From Litorisediminicola beolgyonensis (GTDB lineage: Bacteria; Pseudomonadota; Alphaproteobacteria; Rhodobacterales; Rhodobacteraceae): DNA of 64,000 nucleotides. The translations under genes were made by a program, and so were the position numbers. Each line of letters starts with the position of its first letter. Position 1 is the stretch's first letter. The stretch is from NCBI RefSeq assembly GCF_042679605.1, contig NZ_JBHTMU010000015.1, positions 1-64,000 on the forward strand, given 5' to 3'. Of this stretch, positions 50,466-59,441 are shown in pieces. The notes below the pieces were generated by a model. That model was not told the origin of the DNA. It ran no database searches and worked only from the letters and a program-made list of their open reading frames with translations.

Positions 50466-51257
50466 ATGAAAAACAACAATCGCTTTCAGAAGCCGACGCT
50501 CGGCATCGCCGGGTTCGGTGCGTTCGGACAACTTGCCGCCCGTCATCTCGGCCAGCATTTCGAAATCACGGCCCACGATCCGTCTCCGTCCGTTGCCGCG
50601 TCCGCCAAGCGCCTCGGAGTGACGCTGACATCGTTGCGCTCGGTCGCGCGGGCGGATGTGATCCTCATTGCGGCGCCTGTGTCCTCGTTTGAGACGGTTG
50701 TCGGAGAGATCGCGGTGGCGTGTCGACCCGGGGCGCTGATTGTCGATGTTGGCTCGGTCAAAACCATCCCATCGGACATCATGCGGCGGCGGCTACCGAG
50801 CCATGTGGACATCGTCGCAACGCACCCCTTGTTCGGCCCTCAAAGCGCCGCGAGGGGTATCGAGGGGTTGAAAATCGCGGTCTGCCCCATCCGGGGAAGT
50901 CGGCATGCGCGGCTGGCTGCATTCCTGCGCAAGGCTCTGGGTCTGACCGTCCTCATATCGACCCCGGAAGATCACGACAAAGACGCCGCGATTGTCCAAG
51001 GGCTGACACATCTCATCGCCAAGGTGTTGCTGCGCATGGGGCCTTTGCCGACGCGCATGACAACGAAGAGTTTTGATTTGTTGTCCGAGGCAGTCTCCAT
51101 GGTTCAGCACGATGCACCGGAAGTGTTCGAAGCGATCGAGAAGGCGAACCCCTATGCCGAGACAGTGCGACGACGGTTTTTTGATCTGGCCGCGGATTTG
51201 AGTGCCGAGCTGGAAACAGCCTTGCGAACACCGATATGCGACGACAGCGGACGTTGA
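50466..51257 (+). CDS. tyrA: Prephenate (or arogenate) dehydrogenase
   Basis: A 263-residue NAD(P)-dependent enzyme of tyrosine synthesis. GIAGFGAFGQLAARHLG is the Rossmann motif and VATHPLFGPQSA the substrate-site signature; DHDKDAAIVQGLTHLIAKVLL is the dimer helix. Base composition is a little less GC-rich than its neighbours. The 108-base region upstream carries the leader peptide and stems. It stands alone between the atp operon and alkB. Confidence 0.87.
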   Translation: MKNNNRFQKPTLGIAGFGAFGQLAARHLGQHFEITAHDPSPSVAASAKRLGVTLTSLRSVARADVILIAAPVSSFETVVGEIAVACRPGALIVDVGSVKTIPSDIMRRRLPSHVDIVATHPLFGPQSAARGIEGLKIAVCPIRGSRHARLAAFLRKALGLTVLISTPEDHDKDAAIVQGLTHLIAKVLLRMGPLPTRMTTKSFDLLSEAVSMVQHDAPEVFEAIEKANPYAETVRRRFFDLAADLSAELETALRTPICDDSGR

Positions 51258-51402
51258 GTGAGCGGCGCCCAACGGCAGCGCCATCCTCAGAGCTGACCAG
51301 ACCCGTTCCTAGCCACACTCCTGATTTTGCCGCACGCACCAGCGCTGTCATCCCCGCGCGCCGCTCACCAAGAGCCCCGCACCGGGCCAGCGGGACACCG
51401 CG

Positions 51403-52527
51403 TCACCGGGGCAGCGGGGTCCGGCCCTTGTTGTAGTCCGACCAATCCTCGATCTCGGGATAGAACTGTCGCCGCCACGCCCGCACCCGCGGGTTCATCA
51501 CCCGGCGCCAGATGGGCGGGATCATCGCGGCGATGGACATGACCGGATAGCCGTAGGGCAGCTGCGGCGCCTCGTCCTCGGAATAGCTCTGCAAAAGCGG
51601 GAAGCGTCGGTCGGGCTTGTAATGGTGGTCCGAATGGCGCTGGAGATTGATCAGGAGCCAGTTCGACGCCTTGAAGGACGCGTTCCACGAATGGCGCGGC
51701 AGAACGTGCTCGTATTTCCCGTGGCCCAGATGCTTTCGCGTCAGCCCGTAATGCTCGACGTAATTGACGAGCTCCAGCTGCCAGACCGCAACGCCCGCCT
51801 GCACCAGGAAGAGCCCGACGCCGGACCAGCCGCCCAGCCCGTAGGCGAGCCCGAGAAACAGTGCCTGCAGGCTCCAGTAGAGCACGAAGGGGTTCCGGTG
51901 ATGCAGCCAGGGCAGGCCCTTGCGGGCCAGGAGCGCGCGTTCGGCCTCGAAGGCAGAGGTCCAGCTTTCCCAGAGCACGCGCGGATAGAACCGGTGGAAG
52001 CCCTCGTTGTAGCGCGCCGTCACCGGGTCGCGCGGCGTTCCGACATAGCGGTGGTGGATCAGCAGATGCTCGGTGCGGAAATGCGAATAGAGCACCATCG
52101 CCAGCAGAACGTCGGCCAGCCGCCGCTCCAGCCGGTTCTTCTGGTGCATGAGCTCGTGCGAATAGTTGATGCCCACCGTTCCGGTCAGAACGCCGACGCC
52201 GAAGAAGAGCGCGATCCGCTCTCCAGACCCCAGGTGCTCGGCCCGTGTCGCGTAAAAGATCAGACCGAAGAGCGACGCCGCCTGCAGCGGTGCCCAGATC
52301 AGCGTGATCACCCGGTACCAGCGCAGCCGGTCCTCGGGCGTGTTCGGATCGGCATTGTCGGTCTCGAGACCCAGGGCCGCATCGAGCATCCCGAAGAGAT
52401 ACCAGGTGCAGAGCGGTGTCAGCGCCAGCCACCAGCCGCCCCAGACCGCGCCGATCCAGGGCATCGGCAGCAGGAGAAGCGACATCCAGAAGGGCAGGGC
52501 GGCGGACAGCCGGGCGGCCGGTATCAT
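51403..52527 (-). CDS. alkB: Alkane 1-monooxygenase
   Basis: A 374-residue integral-membrane di-iron hydroxylase. The histidine boxes are HELMH (124-128), HLLIHHRYVG (154-163), NYVEHYG and LQRHSDHHYKP, with about six hydrophobic segments. It oxidises medium-chain alkanes at the terminal carbon. No rubredoxin, reductase or AlkS gene is adjacent, so electron supply must come from elsewhere. Confidence 0.92.
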   Translation of the reverse strand: MIPAARLSAALPFWMSLLLLPMPWIGAVWGGWWLALTPLCTWYLFGMLDAALGLETDNADPNTPEDRLRWYRVITLIWAPLQAASLFGLIFYATRAEHLGSGERIALFFGVGVLTGTVGINYSHELMHQKNRLERRLADVLLAMVLYSHFRTEHLLIHHRYVGTPRDPVTARYNEGFHRFYPRVLWESWTSAFEAERALLARKGLPWLHHRNPFVLYWSLQALFLGLAYGLGGWSGVGLFLVQAGVAVWQLELVNYVEHYGLTRKHLGHGKYEHVLPRHSWNASFKASNWLLINLQRHSDHHYKPDRRFPLLQSYSEDEAPQLPYGYPVMSIAAMIPPIWRRVMNPRVRAWRRQFYPEIEDWSDYNKGRTPLPR

Positions 52528-52604
52528 ATGCGATTCTCCGGGTTCTGAGCCTGTATCACCTCGGCTCCAAAATGCCGCGAACCGGGCCGCGCGCCAAGCC
52601 CCGC

Positions 52605-53660
52605 TCAGCCCTTTGACGCAAGGGCGTGGGCCTTGCGCATGAGCGTGGGCAGATCGTCGGGCGAAAACGCCTCGGCCGGGATGAATTCGCCGCGCTCAGG
52701 GGTGCGGTCCATCGGCACCAGCGCGGTCCTGAGGCTGAGGCGGAGATGGAAATGCGTGAAGGTGTGGCGCGCGTCCTCGGGCAAGGCCTTCCACTCGGCC
52801 CGGATCGGCGGGGCCTCGAACGGGGCATCGCCCCAGTCCGACCCCGGCCAGCCGAGCATGCCGCCCAGAAGTCCGCGCTCGGGACGGCGCTCGAGGAGCC
52901 AGGCGCCGTCGACGCGGCGGGCGAGATAGGCGATGCCGAAGCGCGTGGGCTTGCGCTTCTTGGGGCTCTTCTTCGGCAGCTCCGCCGCCGTGCCCGCGTC
53001 CCAGGCGGCGCAGTCGGAGCGCCAGGGGCAGAGACCGCAGGCCGGGCTGCGCGGCGTGCAGATCGTGGCGCCGAGATCCATCACCGCCTGCGCGTAATCG
53101 CCGGGGCGGGTGTCGGGGGTGAGCGCCTCGGCATAGCGGGTAAGCACCGGCTTCGACTGCGGCAGCGGCTGGTGCTCGTCATGGAGGCGCGCCATCACAC
53201 GCTCCACGTTGCCATCGACAACCGTCTCCGGCCGGTCGAAGGCAATCGCCGAGATCGCCGCGGCGGTGTAGGGGCCGACCCCGGGTAGCGTCAGGAGCGT
53301 CGCGTGATCGGTGGGAAAGCGCCCCTGATGCTCGCTGGCGACCGTCCGCGCACATTTCAGGAGGTTGCGTGCCCGCGCGTAATAGCCGAGCCCGGCCCAG
53401 GCGGCCATGACATCGGCATCCTCGGCGCGGGCGAGATCGGTGACGGTCGGCCAGCGCGCGGTGAATTTCAGGAAATAGTCGCGGACCGCGGCGACGGTGG
53501 TCTGCTGCAGCATGATCTCGGACAGCCAGACCCGGTAGGGATCGGGCGCGACGCCCGCCTTGCGCGCCGCCGGAGGCACGCGCCAGGGCAGGTCGCGGGC
53601 GTGACGGTCGTACCACTCCAGAAGGTCGCTCGGATCGGGCATCGGGTCTCCGGGGCTCAT
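52605..53660 (-). CDS. mutY: A/G-specific adenine glycosylase
   Basis: Removes adenine opposite 8-oxoguanine. The 351 residues show the catalytic Glu48 in SEIMLQQTTV, the HhH segment LPGVGPYTAAAISAIAF, Asp149 in TVVDGNVERV, the [4Fe-4S] Cys at 201, 208, 211 and 217, and a C-terminal NUDIX-like 8-oxoG recognition domain. A later start at 53642 is also possible. Confidence 0.94.
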   Translation of the reverse strand: MSPGDPMPDPSDLLEWYDRHARDLPWRVPPAARKAGVAPDPYRVWLSEIMLQQTTVAAVRDYFLKFTARWPTVTDLARAEDADVMAAWAGLGYYARARNLLKCARTVASEHQGRFPTDHATLLTLPGVGPYTAAAISAIAFDRPETVVDGNVERVMARLHDEHQPLPQSKPVLTRYAEALTPDTRPGDYAQAVMDLGATICTPRSPACGLCPWRSDCAAWDAGTAAELPKKSPKKRKPTRFGIAYLARRVDGAWLLERRPERGLLGGMLGWPGSDWGDAPFEAPPIRAEWKALPEDARHTFTHFHLRLSLRTALVPMDRTPERGEFIPAEAFSPDDLPTLMRKAHALASKG

Positions 53661-53862
53661 GGTCGCGCAGAGGTGGCGCAGCGGCGCGCGGATTTCAAGC
53701 GCGGTGGCGGGTGGTCATGGCCTGACAGGCCCGACGTTATTGCCTAGCGGCGCTGCCGCTGTCACGTCCCGATCAACCGGCTTTGATGGGCGGGGCCGCA
53801 ATCGCCTCTGGCACCCGCCGTCCGGCCCGGTAGAGTGACGCGCGATCAGAAAGGCCGCCCTC

Positions 53863-54375
53863 ATGCAGCGCCAGCGTTCCACCACGCGGGGTTTCGCCCG
53901 CACCGCCTCGCTCCTCGAGGGGCAGATCCGCAAGGCCTCGGAAAGCCGGGGCTTCGCGCAATCGCGCGTGCTGACCCATTGGGACGAGATCGTCGGCGCC
54001 GAGATCGCCTCGATCGCGCGGCCCGTCGAGGTGAGCTTCGGGCGCGGCGGCATGGGGGCGTCGCTGACGCTTCTGACCACGGGCGCCCATGCGCCGGTTC
54101 TCGAGATGCAAAAGGACCGCATCCGCGACAAGGTGAACGCGGTCTACGGCTACAACGCCATCCGCCGGGTGCGGATCACCCAGACCGCGCCGCGCGGCTT
54201 TGCCGAGGGGCAGGTCGCGTTCTCGCCCGCGCCCGCCGCCGAGCCGCCCGCGCCCGATCCCGAAACCCTGGCCCGTGCCCGCGGCGTCTCGGAGGGCGTC
54301 GCCGATGACGGTCTGCGCGCCGCGCTTGAACGTCTGGCCGGGAACGTCCTATCCAACCCGAAATCCCGGGGCTGA
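53863..54375 (+). CDS. DciA family (DUF721) protein
   Basis: A 170-residue protein with a DUF721/DciA core (VLTHWDEIVGAEIASIARPVEV, LTLLTTGAHAPVLEMQKDRI, RVRITQTAP). DciA proteins recruit the replicative helicase DnaB in many bacteria that lack DnaC. The C-terminal half is a low-complexity Pro/Ala segment. It lies upstream of the DsbA-like gene. Confidence 0.83.
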   Translation: MQRQRSTTRGFARTASLLEGQIRKASESRGFAQSRVLTHWDEIVGAEIASIARPVEVSFGRGGMGASLTLLTTGAHAPVLEMQKDRIRDKVNAVYGYNAIRRVRITQTAPRGFAEGQVAFSPAPAAEPPAPDPETLARARGVSEGVADDGLRAALERLAGNVLSNPKSRG

Positions 54376-54408
54376 CCGCCCCAGACTGACAGAAAGAGGT
54401 TTCTGCCC

Positions 54409-55083
54409 ATGACCCGTTTCCTGCTGCCCGCCACTCTTGCCGCCGTTCTCGTGGCCGGGGGCGGCTGGTTCCTCGGCCAGCCCGTCCAGACGCCCACCGG
54501 CCTGTCGCTGCCCGGCGCCGCCATGGCGCAGGAGGCCGCCGCGCCGACCGAGGCGGTCGAGATCGCGGACATGACCCTGGGCGCCGAGGACGCGCCGGTC
54601 GAGGTGATCGAATACGCCTCCTACACCTGCCCGCATTGCGCGCGGTTCCACGAGGAGGTCTTCGACCAGCTCAAGGCCGATTACATCGACAGCGGCAAGG
54701 TGCGCTTCACCTATCGCGAGGTCTATTTCGACAAATACGGCATGTGGGCGAGCCTCGTGGCGCGCTGCGGCGGGCAGGAGAAGTTCTTCGGCATCACCGA
54801 CATGATCTATGCCGGTCAGAACACCTGGGCCCGTGCGGGCGCCGATGGCGCGATTGCCGACGGGCTGCGCAAGATCGGGCTTCTGGCCGGTCTCGACAAG
54901 GACCAGCTCGAAGCCTGCCTGACCGATGGCGAGAAGCTGCGCTCGCTCGTCGGCTGGTATCAGGAGAACGCCACCGCCGATGACGTCTCCTCGACGCCGA
55001 CCTTCATCATCGATGGCGAGAAATACTCGAACATGCCCTATGACGAGTTCCGCAAGGTGCTCGACGACAAGCTCGGGGAATGA
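54409..55083 (+). CDS. Periplasmic DsbA family thiol:disulfide protein
   Basis: A 224-residue thioredoxin-fold protein with a signal peptide (residues 1-41, ending AMA) and the active site CPHC at 74-77. The cis-Pro is in SSTPTFIIDGEKY. The CPHC site and general layout fit DsbA-like oxidants of alphaproteobacteria. Start of the next gene overlaps its stop (ATGA). Confidence 0.9.
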   Translation: MTRFLLPATLAAVLVAGGGWFLGQPVQTPTGLSLPGAAMAQEAAAPTEAVEIADMTLGAEDAPVEVIEYASYTCPHCARFHEEVFDQLKADYIDSGKVRFTYREVYFDKYGMWASLVARCGGQEKFFGITDMIYAGQNTWARAGADGAIADGLRKIGLLAGLDKDQLEACLTDGEKLRSLVGWYQENATADDVSSTPTFIIDGEKYSNMPYDEFRKVLDDKLGE

Positions 55084-56195
55084 GCGGTCAGGGACCGCTC
55101 GCCGGCCTCAAGGTCATCGAGCTCGCACGCATCCTGGCCGGCCCCTGGGCCGGTCAGCTTCTGGCCGACATGGGCGCCGAGGTCACCAAGATCGAGGCGC
55201 CGCAGGGCGACGACACGCGCCAGTGGGGTCCGCCCTTCATCGAGCGCGAGGGCGACCGCTCCGCCGCCTATTTCCATTCCTGCAATCGCGGCAAGCGGTC
55301 GGTGGTCGTGGACCTCGCCTCGGACGCCGGTCAGGCGGAGATGCGCGCGCGGATCGCCGAGGCGGATATCCTCATCGAGAATTTCAAGGTGGGCGGGCTC
55401 GTGAAATACGGGCTCGACTATGCCAGCGCCGCGGCGATCAACCCGCGGCTGGTCTATTGCTCGATCACCGGCTTCGGGCAGGACGGCCCCTATTCGGGCC
55501 GCGCGGGCTACGACTACATCATCCAGGGCATGTCCGGCTTCATGTCGATCACCGGACCCGAGGGCGGCGAGCCCCTGCGGGCGGGTGTCGCGATCACCGA
55601 TCTTTTCACAGGGCTTTACGCCTCGAACGCGATCCTTGCCGCGATCCACCAGCGCGCGCGCACCGGGCGGGGCCAGCATATCGACATGGCGCTGCTCGAC
55701 TGCGCCGTCGCGGCGACCGCCAACCAGTCGCTCAATTACCTCGCGACCGGCGAGGCGCCCGGCCGGATCGGCAACACCCATCCCAATCTCGCGCCCTACC
55801 AGGTCTTCGAGACATCGGACGGCCATATCATCATCGCGGTCGGCAATGACGGGCAGTTCCGCAGGCTTTGCGGGCTCCTGGACTTGCAGGCACTCGCGGA
55901 CGACCCCGATTACGCGCAGAATGCCGACCGCGTCGCGCATCGCGCCGCGCTGACCGAGGCGCTCGGCGCCGCGACCCGGACCATGACCAAGGCGGCACTT
56001 CTGGCCGCCTGCGAGGCCGAGGGCGTGCCGGCCGGTCCGATCAACGACATGGACGAGGTGTTCTCGGATCCGCAGGTCGTCGCGCGGGGCCTCAGGATCT
56101 CGCCCGAGGGCGTTCCCGGGGTGCGCTCGCCGGTGCGGTTCTCCGATGCCGAGCTGAGTTTCGAGCGCGCCGCGCCGAAGCTGGGCAAGGGCTGA
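55080..56195 (+). CDS. CaiB/BaiF family CoA-transferase
   Basis: A 371-residue class III CoA-transferase: N-terminal GLKVIELARILAGPWAGQLLADMGAEVTKIE, then NRGKRSVVVDL and the catalytic Asp in GVAITDLFTGLYASNAIL. It moves CoA between carboxylic acids; the substrate is unknown and nothing near it points to a pathway. Coupled to the DsbA-like gene. Confidence 0.9.
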   Translation: MSGQGPLAGLKVIELARILAGPWAGQLLADMGAEVTKIEAPQGDDTRQWGPPFIEREGDRSAAYFHSCNRGKRSVVVDLASDAGQAEMRARIAEADILIENFKVGGLVKYGLDYASAAAINPRLVYCSITGFGQDGPYSGRAGYDYIIQGMSGFMSITGPEGGEPLRAGVAITDLFTGLYASNAILAAIHQRARTGRGQHIDMALLDCAVAATANQSLNYLATGEAPGRIGNTHPNLAPYQVFETSDGHIIIAVGNDGQFRRLCGLLDLQALADDPDYAQNADRVAHRAALTEALGAATRTMTKAALLAACEAEGVPAGPINDMDEVFSDPQVVARGLRISPEGVPGVRSPVRFSDAELSFERAAPKLGKG

Positions 56196-56313
56196 CATAC
56201 AGCACTTTAGTATTAGTAGGACGCGGGGCGACCCGCTATCATACTGAGTGCAGGATGGACCTGGCGCGTGAGACGCCGGCATCCTTAGGGAGAAAATCGG
56301 AGGGTTAGGACCG

Positions 56314-56607
56314 ATGTGTCAGGTCTTTGCGGGTCAGGATCCCGACAGGTATCGCTCGGTGACGCGGCGCTTGCGCCTGAACGGGCAATCCACGTCGATC
56401 CGGCTGGAAAACGCGTTCTGGAACACGCTCGACGAGATCGCCGAGGGCGAGGGCGTCTCGACCCCGGGCTTCCTGTCGAAGCTGCATTCCGAGGTTCTCG
56501 AACTGCGCGGCGAACCGGAGAATTTCACGTCTCTTCTGCGCACGACATGCCTGATCTATCTCGACCGCGTCCAGGATCGCAGGCCCGAGGTGCTCGCCGC
56601 CGAGTGA
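56314..56607 (+). CDS. Ribbon-helix-helix domain protein
   Basis: A 97-residue protein with a ribbon-helix-helix fold (TRRLRLNGQSTSIRLENAFWNTLDEIAEGEGVS), the RHH_4 type. It may bind DNA as a dimer. The approximately 120 bases upstream contain a TAGTAGGACG stretch resembling half of the palindrome at 56699. A terminator follows. Confidence 0.8.
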   Translation: MCQVFAGQDPDRYRSVTRRLRLNGQSTSIRLENAFWNTLDEIAEGEGVSTPGFLSKLHSEVLELRGEPENFTSLLRTTCLIYLDRVQDRRPEVLAAE

Positions 56608-56635
56608 GGCCCGCCGCCCCCTTTGCAGGACCGAA

Positions 56636-56662
56636 GCCCGGCTGATCTGGCCGGGCTTTTTT
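56636..56662 (+). terminator. Intrinsic terminator of the RHH gene
   Basis: GCCCGGC (56636-56642) and GCCGGGC (56650-56656), loop of 7, then six T. Confidence 0.9.
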
Positions 56663-56698
56663 CATCCGCGGGGCCGCGCATCGTCACTCTGTCGCGAT

Positions 56699-56716
56699 GT
56701 AGTACGTCCCTACTAC
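56699..56716. promoter_or_regulatory. Spaced palindrome upstream of the glyoxalase-GMC cluster
   Basis: GTAGTA CGTCCC TACTAC, perfect 6-bp arms, 65 bases before the glyoxalase start. Candidate operator for a regulator not in the window. Confidence 0.5.
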
Positions 56717-56780
56717 CCCCTCCCGCCTCACTCTCTGCATGCTTGGTCTCACCAAAGCACAGAACCAACCGGGAGGCGGT

Positions 56781-57176
56781 ATGGCCAAAGCCATCCACAG
56801 CATGATTCGCGTTCTCAACGAGGCGCGGTCGGTCGAATTCTATGACAAGGCCTTCGGGCTGAAGATCGCGGACAGGCTCGATTTCGAGAAGTTCACACTC
56901 GTCTATCTGTCCAACCCGGAATCGGAGTTCGAGCTCGAGCTGACGATCAACAAGGGCCAGGAGGAGGCCTACGATCTCGGCAACGGCTACGGGCATTTCG
57001 CGGTCTCGGTCGACGATCTGGACGCTGAACATGCACGCTTCGAGGCCGAAGGACTGAACCCGCGCAAGCTGGTCGAATTCGCGCCCGACGGAAAGCTCGT
57101 CGGGCGGTTCTTCTTCGTGGCCGATCCCGACGGGTACGAGATCGAAGTGCTGGAGCGCTCGGGGCGCTTCAAGTGA
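56781..57176 (+). CDS. VOC family protein, glyoxalase I-like
   Basis: About 131 residues with two beta-alpha-beta3 modules. The four metal-binding residues typical of glyoxalase I can be placed: His in AIHSMIRVLN, Glu in EFELELT, His in YGHFAVSVDD and Glu in YEIEVLE. It probably isomerises the glutathione adduct of a 2-oxoaldehyde. The ATG at 56781 follows GGGAGG. It opens the oxidation cluster, which suggests a toxic aldehyde product there. Confidence 0.83.
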   Translation: MAKAIHSMIRVLNEARSVEFYDKAFGLKIADRLDFEKFTLVYLSNPESEFELELTINKGQEEAYDLGNGYGHFAVSVDDLDAEHARFEAEGLNPRKLVEFAPDGKLVGRFFFVADPDGYEIEVLERSGRFK

Positions 57177-57182
57177 GTTTCA

Positions 57183-57207
57183 GGCCCCGCCTGGGAGGCG
57201 CGGGGCC
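57183..57207 (+). promoter_or_regulatory. Intra-operon hairpin
   Basis: GGCCCCGC (57183-57190) and GCGGGGCC (57200-57207), perfect, between the glyoxalase and the next gene. No U-run. Confidence 0.5.
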
Positions 57208-57239
57208 GATTGCAACCGGTCAGAGGGAGGAGACCTGAC

Positions 57240-57767
57240 ATGACCATGACCAAGAGCCTCAAGGGGCTGACCCGGCGCGAGCTTCTGTCGCGCGGTATGG
57301 CGGCGGGGGCGAGCTTTGTCGTCGGCGCCAATTTCGTCACCGGCAAGGGCGCGGCCTGGGCCACCGAGATGAACGCGATGAAGCCCGACAGCTTCGCGAC
57401 GCTCGTTCAGATGGCGCGCGACATCTACCCGCATGACAAGGTGGCGGACGAGTTCTACGTCGCCGCCGTCAAGGGCTACGACACGCCCGACGCGGTCGAC
57501 AAGACCGAGGCGGGCATCGAGATGGTGAACGCCAAGGCGTCCGAGATGGGCCACGGCTCCTATCTCGATATCGGCTGGGAAGCGGACCGGGTGAAGGTGC
57601 TCGAGGCGATCGAGGACAGCGAGTTCTTCCAGACCGTGCGCGGCGGGCTGGTCACCGGCCTCTACAACCAGAAAGCGGTCTGGCCGATCTTCGGCTACGA
57701 GGGCGAGTCCTATTCGCAGGGCGGCTACATCAACCGCGGTTTCGACGACATTTCGTGGATCGGTTGA
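57240..57767 (+). CDS. Gluconate 2-dehydrogenase subunit 3-like small subunit, Tat-exported
   Basis: A 175-residue small subunit of a GMC-type dehydrogenase. TRRELLSRGMAAGASFVVGA is a twin-arginine signal. The mature part matches the gluconate 2-dehydrogenase subunit 3 family. In such enzymes the small subunit carries the flavoprotein through the Tat system. It precedes the GMC gene by 14 bases. Confidence 0.87.
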   Translation: MTMTKSLKGLTRRELLSRGMAAGASFVVGANFVTGKGAAWATEMNAMKPDSFATLVQMARDIYPHDKVADEFYVAAVKGYDTPDAVDKTEAGIEMVNAKASEMGHGSYLDIGWEADRVKVLEAIEDSEFFQTVRGGLVTGLYNQKAVWPIFGYEGESYSQGGYINRGFDDISWIG

Positions 57768-57781
57768 GGGAGGACTGAGAC

Positions 57782-59350
57782 ATGGCTGCACCTTTTGATA
57801 TGAACGACGACAGCGTCGTCGTGGTGATCGGCACCGGCGCCGGCGGCGGCGTTCTGGCCAACGAGCTGGCGCAGAAAGGCATCTCCGTCGTGGCCCTCGA
57901 GGCCGGCGGACGCTACCTGCCCGAGGATTACATCAACGACGAATGGGAAAGCTTCGGACAGCTGGCCTGGCTCGACCCGCGGACGACCTCGGGCGACTGG
58001 CGCGTGGCCAAGGACTTCTCCGGTCTGCCCGCCTGGATCGTGAAGGCCGTCGGCGGCACCACCACGCACTGGGCGGGCGCCTCGATCCGCTTCCAGCCGC
58101 ATGAGTGGAAGGCGCTGACGAATTACGGCGCGGTCGAGGGCGCGAACCTTCTCGACTGGCCGATAGACGCCGATGAGATGGCACCCTGGTACGAAAAGGC
58201 CGAAACCAAGCTGGGCGTGACCCGCACCGGCGACCGCGCGGGCCTTCCGGGTAACAACAACTTCAAGGTCTTCGAGGCGGGCGCCAAGAAGCTCGGCTAT
58301 GGCGAGGTCCATACCGGGCGCATGGCGATCAACTCGTCGGATTACGACGACCGGATGGCCTGCCAGCAGACCGGCTTCTGCTTCCAAGGCTGCAAATGGG
58401 GCGCCAAGTGGTCCGCGGCCTATACCGACATCCCGCGCGGCGAGGCGACCGGCAATCTCGAGGTGCGCGAGAAATCCCATGTCGCGCGCATCCTCCACGA
58501 CGACACCGGCAAGGTGACGGGCGTCGAGTATTTCGACGCGGACGGCAACCTGCAGATGCAGAAGGCGCGCATCGTCGCGGTCGCAGGCAACTCCTTCGAG
58601 AGCCCGCGGCTTCTTCTGAACTCGTCCTCGTCGATGTTCCCGGACGGGCTTGCCAACAGCTCGGGCCAGGTCGGCCGCAACTACATGCGGCACCTCACGG
58701 GCTCGGTCTATGCGACCTTCGACAAGCCGGTGCGGATGTGGCGCGGCACCACGATGGCGGGCATCATCCAGGACGAGGCGCGGCACGACCCGTCGCGCGG
58801 CTTCGTCGGCGGCTACGAGCTCGAGACCCTGTCGCTGGGCCTGCCCTTCATGGCGGCCTTCCTCAATCCCGGCGCCTGGGGCCGCGAGTTCACCACCGCG
58901 CTCGACAGCTACGAGAACATGGCCGGCATGTGGATCGTGGGCGAGGACATGCCGCAGGAAAGCAACGCGGTCACGCTCTCGGATGTCGAGGACCATTACG
59001 GGCTCAAGGTCGCGAACGTGAACTACAGCGACCACCCGAACGACAAGTCGATGCGCGACCATGCCTACAAGCAGGGCTCGGCGGTCTACGAGGCGGTGGG
59101 CGCGACCCGCACCATGCCGACGCCGCCCTATCCCTCGACCCACAACCTCGGCACCAACCGGATGTCCGAGAACCCGGCGGACGGGGTCGTCAACAAGTGG
59201 GGCCAAACCCACGACATCGCGAACCTCTTCGTCTCGGACGGCTCCCAGTTCACCACCGGCGCGGCGGAGAACCCGACGCTGACCATCGTGGCACTGGCGA
59301 TCCGGCAGGCCGACCATATCGCCTCAGAGATGAACGCAGGAAATCTGTGA
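57782..59350 (+). CDS. GMC family FAD-dependent oxidoreductase
   Basis: A 522-residue large subunit. VVVIGTGAGGGVLANELAQKG is the FAD-binding motif and the C-terminal His-containing NTLD region is in YPSTHNLGTNRMSENPADGVV. It has no signal peptide, which fits export together with the Tat-tagged small subunit. It oxidises a sugar, sugar alcohol or alcohol to a carbonyl. Substrate not evident. Confidence 0.9.
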   Translation: MAAPFDMNDDSVVVVIGTGAGGGVLANELAQKGISVVALEAGGRYLPEDYINDEWESFGQLAWLDPRTTSGDWRVAKDFSGLPAWIVKAVGGTTTHWAGASIRFQPHEWKALTNYGAVEGANLLDWPIDADEMAPWYEKAETKLGVTRTGDRAGLPGNNNFKVFEAGAKKLGYGEVHTGRMAINSSDYDDRMACQQTGFCFQGCKWGAKWSAAYTDIPRGEATGNLEVREKSHVARILHDDTGKVTGVEYFDADGNLQMQKARIVAVAGNSFESPRLLLNSSSSMFPDGLANSSGQVGRNYMRHLTGSVYATFDKPVRMWRGTTMAGIIQDEARHDPSRGFVGGYELETLSLGLPFMAAFLNPGAWGREFTTALDSYENMAGMWIVGEDMPQESNAVTLSDVEDHYGLKVANVNYSDHPNDKSMRDHAYKQGSAVYEAVGATRTMPTPPYPSTHNLGTNRMSENPADGVVNKWGQTHDIANLFVSDGSQFTTGAAENPTLTIVALAIRQADHIASEMNAGNL

Positions 59351-59393
59351 CGCTTTGACGCGAGGCCGCTTCGGCCCAGTTTAACGATCTGGG

Positions 59394-59417
59394 CGGGCCG
59401 CGAACTCACGCGGCCCG
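59394..59417 (+). promoter_or_regulatory. Intra-operon hairpin after the GMC gene
   Basis: CGGGCCGCG (59394-59402) and CGCGGCCCG (59409-59417), loop of 6, 25 bases before the next start. Confidence 0.5.
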
Positions 59418-59441
59418 TCCTCAATTCCAGGGAGGAACAAA

